NCBI GenBank assembly: GCA_022495005.1
Contig: JAGYXB010000620.1
Coordinates: forward strand, 186,001 to 250,000
Origin: Rhyacophila brunnea
Lineage: Eukaryota > Arthropoda > Insecta > Trichoptera > Rhyacophilidae
Direction of reading: 5' to 3'
Length of the DNA: 64,000 nucleotides
A model generated the notes under the pieces. That model was not told the DNA's origin and searched no databases. It saw only the letters and a list, made by a program, of their open reading frames with translations. Made by a program: the position numbers and the translations under genes. Below are positions 45,975 to 57,265 of the stretch, one piece after another. Every line of letters begins with the position of its first letter. Within the stretch, counting starts at the first letter, position 1.

Positions 45975-46090
45975 AGTTTAACCCATAGCTTACGGGCCGC
46001 ACAAAATTGTGTTTTTGCTAATTACTTTTCAAATGCAAATTAACACGTTAATTACAAAATTAATTAAAAGGGTCCGTAAGCATTGTGTTA
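45975..46090. promoter_or_regulatory. Candidate homeodomain/POU site cluster
   Basis: Within about 70 bases lie GCTAATTAC, AAATGCAAAT (octamer-like), GTTAATTAC and AATTAATTAAAAG. They are bracketed by inverted AGCTTACGGGCC and GGGTCCGTAAGC. TAATTA and ATGCAAAT are standard homeodomain and POU motifs; clustering in a single-copy stretch is suggestive only, since AT-rich DNA yields TAATTA by chance. Confidence 0.3.
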
Positions 46091-47199
46091 GTGCGATAAC
46101 TGAAGATGCAGATAAATAACGATTGATTAATATATTCATTTAAGATGTAAACATATTTTATTTGCATATTGAATCCGCATCAGTGGCGTAAACTCCACAC
46201 TAGGCATTTATTTAAAGCCTACCTTCTTTTAGACAATTAAATTTAAATAAACTAAATAGGAGAGGTCTATCGTCAACCTAGTTCTCAATTATTATCTGGA
46301 TGAATGCATCTCCATGTTGATCAATTTTCACTCTGTCATATGCGTTGCTTTGGTACGTAGGTACGTCCACAATACTTATTTTTGATGCGGTTTATCAATT
46401 TTTGGTTTATTGAGTTGTTGAGTTTGTAAATGGAATATTACTTCTTTGTCAGGAACTCATGGCTGACAATCTTCTGACCTGGATGCTTTGGCTATCGGGC
46501 GGCTTTCTGAACAGGTTGAACTCAAACAGAAGTACTATACGCAAAGCCTTTGCTCACTGGAACACCTATGCCTTTCATGAATTATTGGCATCTAATATTT
46601 GCTTTATTATTCCGATGCGGCATGTCTAATAGACAAGACAGCGCAGACGACAAAAACGGACACTAATGATATAAATAATTATTATGTTCGTTAAACCCCG
46701 CGCATTCGATAATCACTTATGAACACTCTTAGTTATACCTGCAGATTAAGTATTTATCGCAAGTGCGGAATGTATGGGTATGGGAAATGTACCTGGAAAA
46801 GTGCGGTATGCTATGAGTAGTAGGCGGAATAAATGTGGATATAATTGGCACCTTGCAGGCTTTTCTTAACCCCACCCCCTCCCACGGCCTTAAAAATAAT
46901 TAAAAAAAGTATTATGGATATCTTCTAAAATGTACCCCACGTCGTTTTTTATGTGCACACCTGATTCTTCTTTATAATAACCACCATGTCTGAAGATCGT
47001 GATCATGCGTACATGGTATCTACTGTGATATTCTGGATCAGTAACGCCAACACTACATCTAGAAAACGTCGAACTTTTACTACAGAGTGATAACATTAAT
47101 ATTATGTCCTGGTGGCGTTTTTAGCAGTTGACTGTAATTTGAAGGTGATTGGTGGGATTATGGATCTAGGCGGGGTTACACAGGATGCCAGACACTGAC
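46091..47199. other. No gene seen
   Basis: Mixed AT-rich DNA; short frames without domains. Confidence 0.4.
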
Positions 47200-48080
47200 C
47201 TTTATGTTTAGGGTCCGGCGCACGCTGGAGCCGCTTCAGTGTTCAAGCACTCACGCACTGGTAAACGGATGGGTACACTTTAGATGGATGATATAGACGC
47301 GACGTTCACTCAAACCGTAACAAGACTTAGTGGAACGAAGGTCGAACATAGATGTTTTGAATCACTCGGTAGTTAACGCGGCGCGGCAACACGCACCCGT
47401 TCGGTCTCTAGAGCTGACTGACTTTATTCGCAATCACGGTTGTCGTATGACCCGTCATTGCTCATCGTCTGGTCTTGTGACGATAATAAATAAGGGAATT
47501 TGAGTAGGTGGGGACTCAGGATGACTGCGACCACAATTTCGCCCAACCATTTTCCTTATAACGAGTACCAACCCCTCTACGAAACGGATGACGTTATGCA
47601 TACCAGTAGACACCTGCAGATTTACATATTTATTTTTAAATAATTTCTGTATTGGACTTGGTATCAAATTTATTTTACTCTGGTGTCCGGTAACCGCAAA
47701 GTGACAAAGTGGTCGCATTAAACCGACAGAATTTAGTGAGCTGTTTTTTATTCTTTTTTCAGTGCAATCTTCCTGAACAATATTTGTTTTTAATTATTGG
47801 AATCCCGACGGACTAATATTTGCTTGCAGATTAATGCATATTGGATCCCGTTAATCATAGGAGGAAGGGGTCCGGGGGCTGGGTGCTACTCTCCGACCGA
47901 AATTTCTTGCCGCCGAATCTAATCCGCGCCGTTAATGTTGGTTTTTGTTTGCCGACGACGCCCCGCGCGCCGCGCCGTGTTGATAAAACGAAATTACGCT
48001 GCCAACTTTTACAGACACACATATACAACACCCCACGCGCGTATGTATGCACACACATGCACTCGCAAACATGAGAGTTC
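47200..48080. other. GC-richer single-copy island with CG-rich centre
   Basis: 47210-47420 and 47840-48060 are distinctly GC-richer, with CCGACGACGCCCCGCGCGCC near 47953-47972 and a CA-rich stretch after it. Short frames occur on both strands over the same bases, without domain or splice signals. Could be conserved noncoding DNA or an unannotated promoter region (inference). Confidence 0.3.
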
Positions 48081-48411
48081 GCTTTCTTGGCGAAAACTTT
48101 TAACAAATGCTTACTACTTACATACTTATACACAAATATGGGCAAGAAAGACCTTCCAGAAGCTTCTGCTTCTAAACCACTGCTTCTAAAAAACCTACAC
48201 TTATCAAAGTTATTATTCATATACTTAATATAAAGATTCAGATATTATTTTGATATATTAGAAAAATCGGTTAAGTTAAAACATCTAAGTACACTGCTTA
48301 CGTCGATAATCTTCATTATACCGACGAACTTTAATATATTATCTATATATAGTAACAATAATAATAATAATAAGCAAAAAAATAAATATAATATAAACAT
48401 ACTTAAGGACA

Positions 48412-48690
48412 ATTAAATACAGAAAAATAAAAATTTTGAAAACAAAAAACATACAATTTTATACAGAAAAATAAAGTTTCAAAAACAAAATGCAAAGTAC
48501 ATCATTGAAAATGTCAATGTCTTTAGGGAGCGCATTTACTAATCTTGCACCCGTCGCTAATGGTGCCTGATAGGCTTGACACGAGGAAACGGTTCCGATC
48601 CAGAATAAATCATGGCTGCGACCATGTAGGTAATTGACAGGCGTATGTAAATTCAAATTCATTAGGACACCAGGATTGGAAACCATCCCT
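48412..48690 (-). pseudogene. Non-LTR retrotransposon tail with short frame
   Basis: On the minus strand a 75-codon frame (48686-48459) ends APLATGARLVNALPKDIDIF and LKLYFSV, then stop. Spacing of -PL---ARLVN-LP-DIDIF----- resembles the extreme C-terminus of Jockey/CR1-type ORF2. The copy at 59412-60180 keeps the same ending (ARLVNTLPKDVDIFGDVLC) with conservative changes, which supports a real coding origin. The following 3' region has two 44-bp A-rich units. The clade assignment is tentative. Confidence 0.6.
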
Positions 48691-50453
48691 CGCTATATAA
48701 ACATTCAGATATTATTTTGATATATTATAAAAAGTTAAAATTTCTAAGTACACTGCTTACGTCAATAATCTTCATTATGCCGACGAAATTTAATATATGT
48801 ATTGACCTATATACTATAATAAGACATATAGAGTCGGATATGTCCGCCTGCATATATATAGCGGGTCTGTAAAGAGGATGGGTCATTTAAAATACCTCAG
48901 TTGACGTCTACATGGAGACTGTAGCCCTGACCATAAGAATTATGACCAGTCTTGACATGGCAAGAAGCTCTTTTGAAAAAATGAAACGCAATCGAGACAG
49001 CTCTGGAAATTCAATAAAGGGCGTTTATGTGCTACATCATATTCGTATTCTATGGAGTCGACAACCCAAAGGAACGGGCAATAAGAAATATTATAGTTAA
49101 TGTTCCCACCAAACCACACCCGGTCTTAATCGGGCGTGTCACGGAATCCTACGTTTGGATGTGAAGCATCATTTTTTATGACTGGGAATGTCTCAAGAGT
49201 AGTTATCCAAATGTGCTTTGATTGAATTTACATGACTAACTTAAGGTACCCATGGGAGAGATGAGCACGTAGAGGCAATATTAAAAATTGTAGTAAGTAA
49301 CAGAGTAAAGTTAATACTTACAAAACTGCCGAACATTCTAAGTGAAGAGATCTTTCTAAGAGAAGAAGATTCTAAGAGAAGAGGCTGGATGGTTCAATGG
49401 GCTCAACAGCTGGTTGAACCGACTCCAGCAGCTCTTTCCTTTCCGTATACACATTTGCGGACATTCCCAGAGGATGTGAACAATAAGAAAGAAGACGCTT
49501 TCGAGGTGTGACTGTATCGGCATCACATTTCAATGATGAGGTATTAATTAACTCAAGCCAAAGCTGAGAAAAACTGCATAATTCGGTCATATTTTCCGAA
49601 ATGAAAAGTATAATGTACTCTTAACTCGTAAGGTAGAAGGTAGGGGGCAGCAGAAGCGTAGGTGGAAGGAGATTACATTGGCCACGGAATTTCCCTAAGT
49701 AACTCAATATCCAAGGCTTTGGGAATCCGATACGACTGTCCCAGGTTAGGCAGATATTGTAATGCGAGTTAGTCGCCAATGTAAGATAGAAGACGGCACG
49801 AAAAGAAAGAAAAATGGGAAAACTGGAAAATACTTGGAAAAATCGCAGAAGAAAAACCTAGGTCTGAGTATAATTCGAACACACATGTTTCGATTACCGT
49901 ACTAGACCCGATACCAGTGTGGCGTTGTTGATATTTTTTGGTTTACCTACATATGAAGATGTTTTGAAATTCCGTCAACATATGGATACCGTTTCTATAT
50001 TATATTGATTCAATGTCATACTCAATACGAAATTTTATTCATAGTGGGCGTCTGTAGTTTTTTTAAATTTTTGGTATGCTGCTCTTACCTACATGCGTAT
50101 ATATTTTTAATATACGAGTATTTATTTATACAGGTTCTACTCAAGACTTTTAGATTGAATTGCCAAAGTGTAGGTACCTACTGAGATAATAACCATGTAG
50201 GTATATAGGAAACTATAGTTTAAAAACGAGAAAGTATAATTCGCACTTAGTGTAGGTATTAGCGCCAAAAGTATAGTTTTGAGATATCAACGTTTGAAGT
50301 TACAAATCATTTATATCTGTAATATTGCGGTAACTTTAAGAACTTCGTTTAAGCTTAATACTTTAGTACTTATATCAAATCAAAATAATACACTAATGCA
50401 CCAAAATATACATCACATTAAGGGCATTAACCTAACCGATTTTTTTTAAAACG
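48691..50453. other. No supported gene
   Basis: Two stretches look vaguely like LINE remains (a 72-codon minus frame at 49372-49590 and a plus reading GRGQQKRRWKEI near 49640) but I cannot establish a family. The rest is AT-rich. Confidence 0.35.
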
Positions 50454-51117
50454 GTACATGTTCAAACACGCGCGTTAACATCATTTTACTCCCTACTTCA
50501 ATTATAGTTTGTCAATTTATGGCTACGGCCGTATGTTGTAGCTTAACCACTGGGGAATGCCAAAAGAAATGGCGTATTTAAAAAAAAAACACTACCTTAT
50601 TCTTAGTTCAATAATTATTATAAAGCAATCATTATTCGTAGGAATCACAGTTATCACACTTGAATGGTCAAAGACATAGTTTATAATGAGTATCATGAGA
50701 ATTTTGAATAATAAAATGCCTAATTCTTGTCAAATTTGGGGTCACAGAGATTATCAATATACTTTTTTATCGTAAATATTTCACTATAATAATGTAGACA
50801 TAAATTATACTGATGGTTTTATAAATGCATTTAAAAATTAATAAATGTAAAAAATCTTAACACCACTGCATATTTATGAACTAAAATATGACTATATTCT
50901 AAAACATTAGAGCGAGAGGTTTAAAAGAATACAATTTTATGTAATAAAAATACTTAATGCAGTCATCAAATGTTCTAAATAAATATAAAGGATAATTAGG
51001 CTTAAAAATTATATAAATAGATTATCTACAACGTTTAAGGTATGTCCAGGATCATACTTTGAAAATAGAACAAAAGCTCCATTTTGACCTACGCTGAGCA
51101 TGTACATGTACCCCCTT
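50454..51117 (+). repeat. Long dispersed repeat (about 660 bp), copy 2
   Basis: Direct copy of 17690-18357, with the better preserved ends: GGTACATGTTCAAACACGCG at the left, GAGCATGTACATGTACCCCC at the right, so a short inverted GTACATG pair bounds it. No conserved frame. Confidence 0.8.
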
Positions 51118-52048
51118 AATGCATTACCATAGTATATCTTAAAAATATAGTAAAGCAGTCAACTTTTTAAAACATTTTCAAAATACTTTAGTGAAGTAAC
51201 TCAATTACAACGCATTTCACATTTTGTTTGAGTTACTACGTTAAAGCAAAAAAATCTGAATAAAACTGCATTATTAACTACAAAATGATAATTACAAGTA
51301 CTCATGGTGCGAATTTTATGTCTCATCAAAATAGGACAAAAGTTATGTCTATTGATTAAAGTTACCCCGACATGATAATATTAAAATTAACCAAATCCAC
51401 GGTTGTAATCTGGGAATCGTTTGAGAATTCTCCATTACAAGCATGTTTCTGCCCCTTGCGGGAGATTGTTGGTGTATGTGTGCATGTTTCCACCCCAGTT
51501 ACACATCCAATTAAAACTTAGCATGCAAACTTTGATAGAGGCTGTTTTATCTACATCTTGGAAACAAGCGGATGTTCAGCACGTGATGAGAAGTCGAAGA
51601 ATGGACGCGGAAACCATTCGAAGATCGGATATTCGCCATGCAGAGACCTAAAAGTTTCATTATAAAAATACCGCTTGAGCAGATAATTTTCTATAATAAG
51701 TATTATATTCATAATATTAACAAAGGTATTTTATCCTCGGAACTCATCTTCGGAACGATTAATAAATAACTCTATGTGGAGATTCGGACAATCTTCTTTC
51801 AACCTCGGCCGGTTGTGATAGAGGGAGAAGATATAATATATGTATGATATGTGGTATATATCTGTTTCTCCACTCATTCACAACAGTGGCGTAGTCCTCG
51901 TCTATTTTTTTTTTATCTGTTTTAAATATTTTTTGTTTTTATATAATTCTACGTATTTAAATACTCATTAGTCAGTAATACGTAACAGAGTGTTTTGGTA
52001 TTAGATAGAGATAAATACCTAAACTATTATAAATAATTAACGCTGCAG
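51118..52048. other. No supported gene
   Basis: An open frame at 51421-51651 has a mixed codon pattern but no recognisable domain. The remainder is AT-rich. Confidence 0.35.
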
Positions 52049-52307
52049 TGGGTCTATTATATACACAAGACTATTCTACATCGACGTTTGTAATAGTTAT
52101 GTATTGAGGCGGTTAATTGTTACAATAAGTTAACCGCCTAAACTGTCAAAAAGTGCTATGTTCCGCTCTATTGGTTGTGTTAACGTTTTAAGCAAGATAG
52201 ACAGTAGACGGCTAATGTATTGTAACAATTATAATACCTCAGTACATAAATATGATAAACTATCGTCCATAGCCGCCGATAGCCCCGTTGTATATAGAAT
52301 GTACCCA
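52049..52307. mobile_element. Foldback element, eroded copy
   Basis: Left TGGGTCTATTATATACACAAG, right TTGTATATAGAATGTACCCA; inside GGCGGTTAATTGTTACAATAAG and TAACCGCCTAAACTGTC as in the 36281 copy. Ends have several mismatches. Confidence 0.75.
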
Positions 52308-52825
52308 AAAATGTGTGTAAATTTTAAATTAGGTATGCACGTATCATTGCTGTTCACCAAAAACGTGACGTCCAAGGACAACGGAAGTAAACTAGACATC
52401 GCAAACCCGACAAAAAATAAAAAAACTTTTATAGTAAGTATCTACCTAATTAATATTTTTTTTCCAACCATTGAGCTGAATTTTTTAGTGGAAAGATATT
52501 TCCGTTATTATTAAGTTTAGGTAGCTTTCTATATATACCTAATGATTCTCCTCGATTTGCCGCCCTTTGGGTAACTGCCGCCCTCAAGCGACGCTCAATT
52601 TGCCTACCCCCACGGGACGTCACTGTGTTTTAGGGCGAATCTTTGATCGTTTAATGTCTTTTGGACACTCGTTTATCAACCGTCCGGTCATTTTACTATC
52701 TTGGCAAATTAATCTTGAATTATGTCGTACTCTTGTCTCTCTATTTATTCATTGGTTTCCTTTGCGGTGTTTTGTTAAAATATAATTTAAATTTATATAA
52801 ATATAGTATTGAATCAATCGCGTGA
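52308..52825. other. No gene seen
   Basis: The 118-codon frame 52158-52514 begins inside the foldback and has no domain. Rest unremarkable. Confidence 0.35.
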
Positions 52826-52829
52826 AACT

Positions 52830-53190
52830 TCAAAGCCTCTTTTCAACTTAAAAGCTTCATAATATGCGATAACACTTTTCAATTATTGGAGTACGATTTA
52901 ATTTAATTCAATTATTTCGCTGAGTCCGAAGTATACGTTGGAGTAAAACTTTCGCTCTAAAACGACAGAGATTATGTTTTCCATCAGGTCATCGATGTCA
53001 TATTTATTTTTTTGTTGCGATTCTCCAACTTCCAGCGAACAAAATTATTATTTCTCATTTCGCTGGCCTTTTGTGAAAAGTTTTCGCGAGCTGCTTGTCG
53101 AGCGATAAATTTAATACACAATACCAGCGAGGTATTAAGTTTAACTTTATTGTGTGGAATTATTATTTATTTAGAATTGAATAATTCACT
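52830..53190. other. Single-copy island with CG-bearing motifs
   Basis: Less AT-rich than its surroundings, no repeat copy, no convincing exon. Holds TTCGCTCTAAAACGACAG, CATCGATG and GAGCGATAAATTTAAT motifs. Candidate conserved noncoding DNA (inference). Confidence 0.25.
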
Positions 53191-53826
53191 GAAATAATAT
53201 TAATATAATACTTCGACTATGTTGAGAACTTTTCTTCCGCTTATTTGGCAGACAATGCCTATCAGTCAAAGGGCACTGTTCTGATTTTGAAAGGGATTGT
53301 CAACTGGTGTATTTTGATAGTATCAAGCCTAAAGCTGTGATTATTCTCATTTTATACTCTCATTACTGTTGCATTATTATAATTATAATTAAGACACCCA
53401 CAACATTATTTATCTATTTAATTATATTTATGGCGACAAAACAACTCATTACTTGTGTCAGCAGATTGATTGGCGATATTAAATATTGTACCGCAATTAC
53501 AAATTCTTTAATATGCATTTCCGTAGTGTCGATTAATAGTATAATAACCAAGTAAGCAAAGGTTATTTCTGCGATATCTATATTTTATACAATAATCAGC
53601 TACTCGTATATACATTGACGCAAATGACAGTAAGTAGCTGACTCGATTACTATATAGTTATTACCTAAATTATGATGGGTAGATATTATTTTGATTGTAT
53701 AAATAGCGAATAATAATTCATCGCACATGTCACTCGAATCTAAGTACCTGGTCAGTTACTATCTCAGTCTATGTAGGTACTATCAGTTTATTTATATTAT
53801 TGTACCGATTGTAAGTACCCTTGTAT
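53191..53826. other. No gene seen
   Basis: AT-rich; an 82-codon frame (53307-53555) is low-complexity and hydrophobic with no known family. Confidence 0.35.
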
Positions 53827-53830
53827 ATAT

Positions 53831-55070
53831 GAGGCGCCGAGTGCCAAAGGAGCTTAAGCGCCAACTTTACGATTTTTGACATTTGAATGTAGGTTTTTTC
53901 TATAAATCGATATGTATCATGCCACAAAGTCTTATCGCTCAAATAATTATAGATATTTTACAATAGAGATTTATTTTCTGTGGCATAATTGTTTTTGTCG
54001 TTATGTCGACACGCCACAGAAGCTTATCCGCCAATATTCCATGGAGAGCGCGAGACCAAAACAGCTGTCAGATTTGTTTTATTGAATATAGTTCTCAACA
54101 GTGAAAAAAACTAAAAATGAGCTCAAGAAGGATTAGAAAAATAGTTTCGATGTGTGTTAAACCTGTAAACGAGGAAAATCATGGTAAGTTTAACATGTTT
54201 TATCCGTTTTTCTTTCACATACGCTGTTGTTTAAAATATTTTAGATTACTTCTGAAATATGGTTATTAACTTCATTTTAGTAATTATGTCCACGAAACTT
54301 TTACTTCCATAAAGGAAAATAACTCTTATTTCTAATTTCATCTTATTTTATATCTAATTACGAAAGATATACACTAAAAAAAGTATTTAAAAAATCACCC
54401 GTATCCTTGAGAAAAAATGATGGTGTTAAATTTGAATAATGATTTTGTTATTTTGGCCAGTTTGGAGTAACGATTTGATTTAGTATTATTAATAATATTG
54501 GGTTTATAGACGGTTATTACAAAAAAAACCATCCAAAGGCTTTGAAATCATTGCTGTAATGGAAAAAATGTATTTAATATTATAAGGCAAATTTTATGCC
54601 AAACAAACTTATGTAACAATCATAACAAATTTGACCATTTTTTCAGTGTTTATTTGGCATAATAAAATTTGTTTATATCAAAATGTTTTTTTATTGCTAT
54701 CCAAACCCTTTCATTAAAACATTTTTTTTAAATGATTTATTTTTTTAAATTAATGCCATTATTTGAGTTTGAAAATGTTAATGCCACAGAAGCTTATGCA
54801 ACAAAAAAAAGTATCAAGTGCCACCTTTTTTCATTTTTCTATATGCCAAAGGGGCTCAAACACCATTTTTTTTGGAATCCAATAGATATTTTTCATTAAA
54901 TGTTATTGCAAATAATACATTGATTTTTTTAAATTTGCTTTGCTTAGAAAATAATTGCCATTTCAACATTCAAGTTTAAAATTAAAAAAATAAATTCACT
55001 GAAAACTTGTCGGCCATTTTGTAGCACTTTTGTTAAATGGTGCTTGAGCTCCTTTGGCGCTCGGCGCCTC
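53831..55070 (+). mobile_element. DNA transposon with 36-bp ends and iterated motif
   Basis: Left end GAGGCGCCGAGTGCCAAAGG... (53831-53863) is mirrored by ...CCTTTGGCGCTCGGCGCCTC (about 55038-55070) with few mismatches. ATAT flanks both sides (53827-53830, 55071-55074), a possible 4-bp duplication. A degenerate motif TGCCAMARNAGCTTATNCRCCAA recurs at 53842, 53920, 54012, 54597, 54782 and 54844, and inverted in the right end. Upstream third holds a short coding exon with a splice donor. The rest of the gene is absent, so this is an internally deleted copy. I cannot assign the superfamily. Confidence 0.85.
54117..54183 (+). pseudogene. Orphan first coding exon inside the transposon
   Basis: ATG at 54117 opens 22 codons (MSSRRIRKIVSMCVKPVNEE, then N, H) plus one base, followed exactly by GTAAGTTT at 54184, a strong splice donor. 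The peptide is basic, as expected near the start of a DNA-binding protein. No matching downstream exon is visible before the right end of the element. It is probably the first exon of the transposase gene, kept while the remainder was deleted. Function is inferred from position only. Confidence 0.5.
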
Positions 55071-55074
55071 ATAT

Positions 55075-55898
55075 GTAACCATAAATAAACTCTCACTCCT
55101 CCGTCATCACGAATAACCACGATTTTCTTTCACCTACAACACCAACGACCCTAATATCGACGACACCTACATATTTATTATATCCCAATCAACATCAAAT
55201 CTTAACTTAAGTATGTATCTACCCACAGAGACACAGTAATTTGTAATACCTTAAATTATTTTCTTGTGTTGAGGTAAAAATTAAAATTATTATGCCAATG
55301 TAAGTATTTATAAACCACTAAACTACTACTTACACTTATTTTATTGACTGAGTTAATTGTAAGAAAGTGAACTGTGTAGGCAATTTAACTAACAAGTCTA
55401 AACAATTTTATATACAATACTAATAAGTAAAACAATCAGACTTGTATCACAATAATTATTGTCAGTAATTTTTCGAGATTTTCTTTCAATGAGCAGAGAT
55501 TGTGTTGCCATTTGAACAGTAGGTACATGCATAATAAATGCATAGTAAATATTATTTACTGGTGACACTAGGCGTGTTTAAGCAGTTGAGACACTGATAA
55601 AGTAAGATATAATATAAAGTGGTTGCGCTTACGCGAAAATACGTAGTGCCAACCGCTAAAACAAAAAACATACAATTTTGACATGAGTCGAAAATGTGTA
55701 CTCATGTAAAAAATTATAAAAAAAACGTTCATTGAGCCATGCAGGTGTCGATGCAGTGCGGTAAACGTGAGGTGACTTAATTGTTGTTCTAGTGATTTCG
55801 GCAGATTTTGCTAACTGACAATTTCGTTTAAAGGTTCAAAATTCCCGTAACGGCAGCTTACAGTGACGTCACGTGATAGTACGCGACGTGCAGCATGG
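55075..55898. other. No gene seen
   Basis: AT-rich, with a GC-richer patch around 55740-55890 (GTGACGTCACGTGA at 55863-55876 combines CRE and E-box motifs). No exon. Confidence 0.35.
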
Positions 55899-56073
55899 TA
55901 CAAGTCGGTTATAGGGAAGCCAGCGGCAAACACATTTTGAAAATAGCCGGTACCTATACCGGATTATTTGTTAGGTTGGGTTAGTTTAGGTAAGGTTAAA
56001 TTCATGAATTTTGCCAAAATCGGCTATGACAATTAGTGCGATTCCCGCCTGGTTTCCCCAAAACCGACTTGTA
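55899..56073. mobile_element. CCTAA-core MITE family, copy D
   Basis: Perfect 12-bp ends TACAAGTCGGTT (55899-55910) and AACCGACTTGTA (56062-56073), with further pairing (GGGAAGCCAGCGG / CCCGCCTGGTTTCCCC). Core GTTAGGTTGGGTTAG is the minus-strand form of the CCTAA tract. This copy defines the family limits; the terminal TA is compatible with a TA duplication. Confidence 0.85.
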
Positions 56074-56294
56074 ACATCACAATTTATGATACAAAGGTAT
56101 ACATAGATGAATTTTTGAAAAATGTCGATGATCCAAATAACAATACAATTATTATCGAGTTACACAACAACTGCAGCGGTAAACTTTTCCGAAAAACAAT
56201 GCGCCAATATCGCTTTGTAAGCGAGAACGTCAAGCAGTTATGGTATTGTCGTCGAGAATTGAAACAAGTTGGATTCAAAGGGGGTGCCAACTGA
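56073..56294 (+). other. Unrecognised coding-like open frame
   Basis: Open from the end of MITE copy D to TGA at 56292-56294. It reads TKVYIDEFLKNVDD, NNTIIIELHNNCSGKLFRK and QYRFVSENVKQLWYCRRELK, a hydrophilic, mixed composition unlike chance AT-rich translation. No start codon near its beginning, so if real it is an exon or the tail of a gene cut by the MITE. I do not recognise the family. Could equally be a mobile-element protein fragment. Confidence 0.35.
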
Positions 56295-56599
56295 GAGGCA
56301 ACCCCCTAAATGTCAATACTAAACAATTAATAATAATATTATAACCGGATGACAAATGGCACTTGCACACAAGTGAAAATCTGTCACAAGGGTTTCTAAA
56401 GGGATTATTGGGAATGAGCAAGAAAATCTAGCTTTACTTGTTTATATTAATATTATAGCTAAGTAAATTATCGTTTCGCCCAAAACTTTTGTTATTTATT
56501 TTATTTTAATGTAAATTAAACATATATATTATTATCATCACATATAATGCTGGACTGCTTGAATGTCTTATATTATACCTACCTACAGTAGCATTAATG

Positions 56600-57016
56600 C
56601 AGAGCGTTGGAGCTGAGCTCGGAGCAGGAGTACGGAGCAGTGGAGCAATGGGGTTTGACCCGGAGCACCGATATTTGTAGTGCTGTAGATGTTTTTTTTT
56701 TATTATTGAATTTTCGTCCTAAAATCTAATAAAATATTATATTTTACAATTATTTGAAATACGGCAACACTGCCGAGTTATAAATAACCTCACTTTTTTT
56801 GACAGAAGAGGGAGATAATAAAGACGATTTGCCGTTGGAATTTTGTTTAATGAAAAGGACGAATAATAAACCTTATTTCAAAACTACTTTTTTTAAAATA
56901 TTGTATACCTAAGCACATAATATAATTAATACATATTTTAAAAAAATTACCCAAAGCGGAGCAGACCCTGGAGCGGAGCTGGAGCAACTCAAAAGAGGGT
57001 CCGCTCCAACCCTCTG
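56600..57016. mobile_element. hAT-like MITE rich in GGAGC units
   Basis: Ends CAGAGCGTTGGAGC and, inverted, GCTCCAACCCTCTG. Flanks CATTAATG (56592-56599) and AATTAACG (57017-57024) agree at six of eight bases, a plausible eroded 8-bp duplication. Both ends carry several CGGAGC/GCTCCG units. The centre is AT-rich and non-coding. Confidence 0.8.
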
Positions 57017-57114
57017 AATTAACGATATAGATACCAATCCATTTTCTTTTACGAATGAATAATAATATATTAATAATTAAAAAATATTAATTATTATATT
57101 TATCCGTGGCTTAT

Positions 57115-57265
57115 TCATCTTCTTCTTTCTTGGCGAGATATACTAATACGGCATTTGGCCTTCTTTACAAGTACCTACCTATTATCCACTAACCCCCGAC
57201 ATTCTCCAGTTCCCAGTCACATCTTCTATACAGTCAATCATCCTCTAGGTAATTTAGTTATATTA
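57115..57265 (-). pseudogene. Short LINE 3' fragment
   Basis: On the minus strand GTGACTGGGAACTGGAGAAT and a following GAAGAAG tail resemble the LINE end at 31780-31934 (GNWR block, then the tail). Stops interrupt it. Only about 150 bp remain. Confidence 0.5.

Noticed and set aside
52158..52514. 118-codon open frame as a gene
   Set aside because: Its first half lies in a foldback element and its second half is AT-rich and low in complexity.
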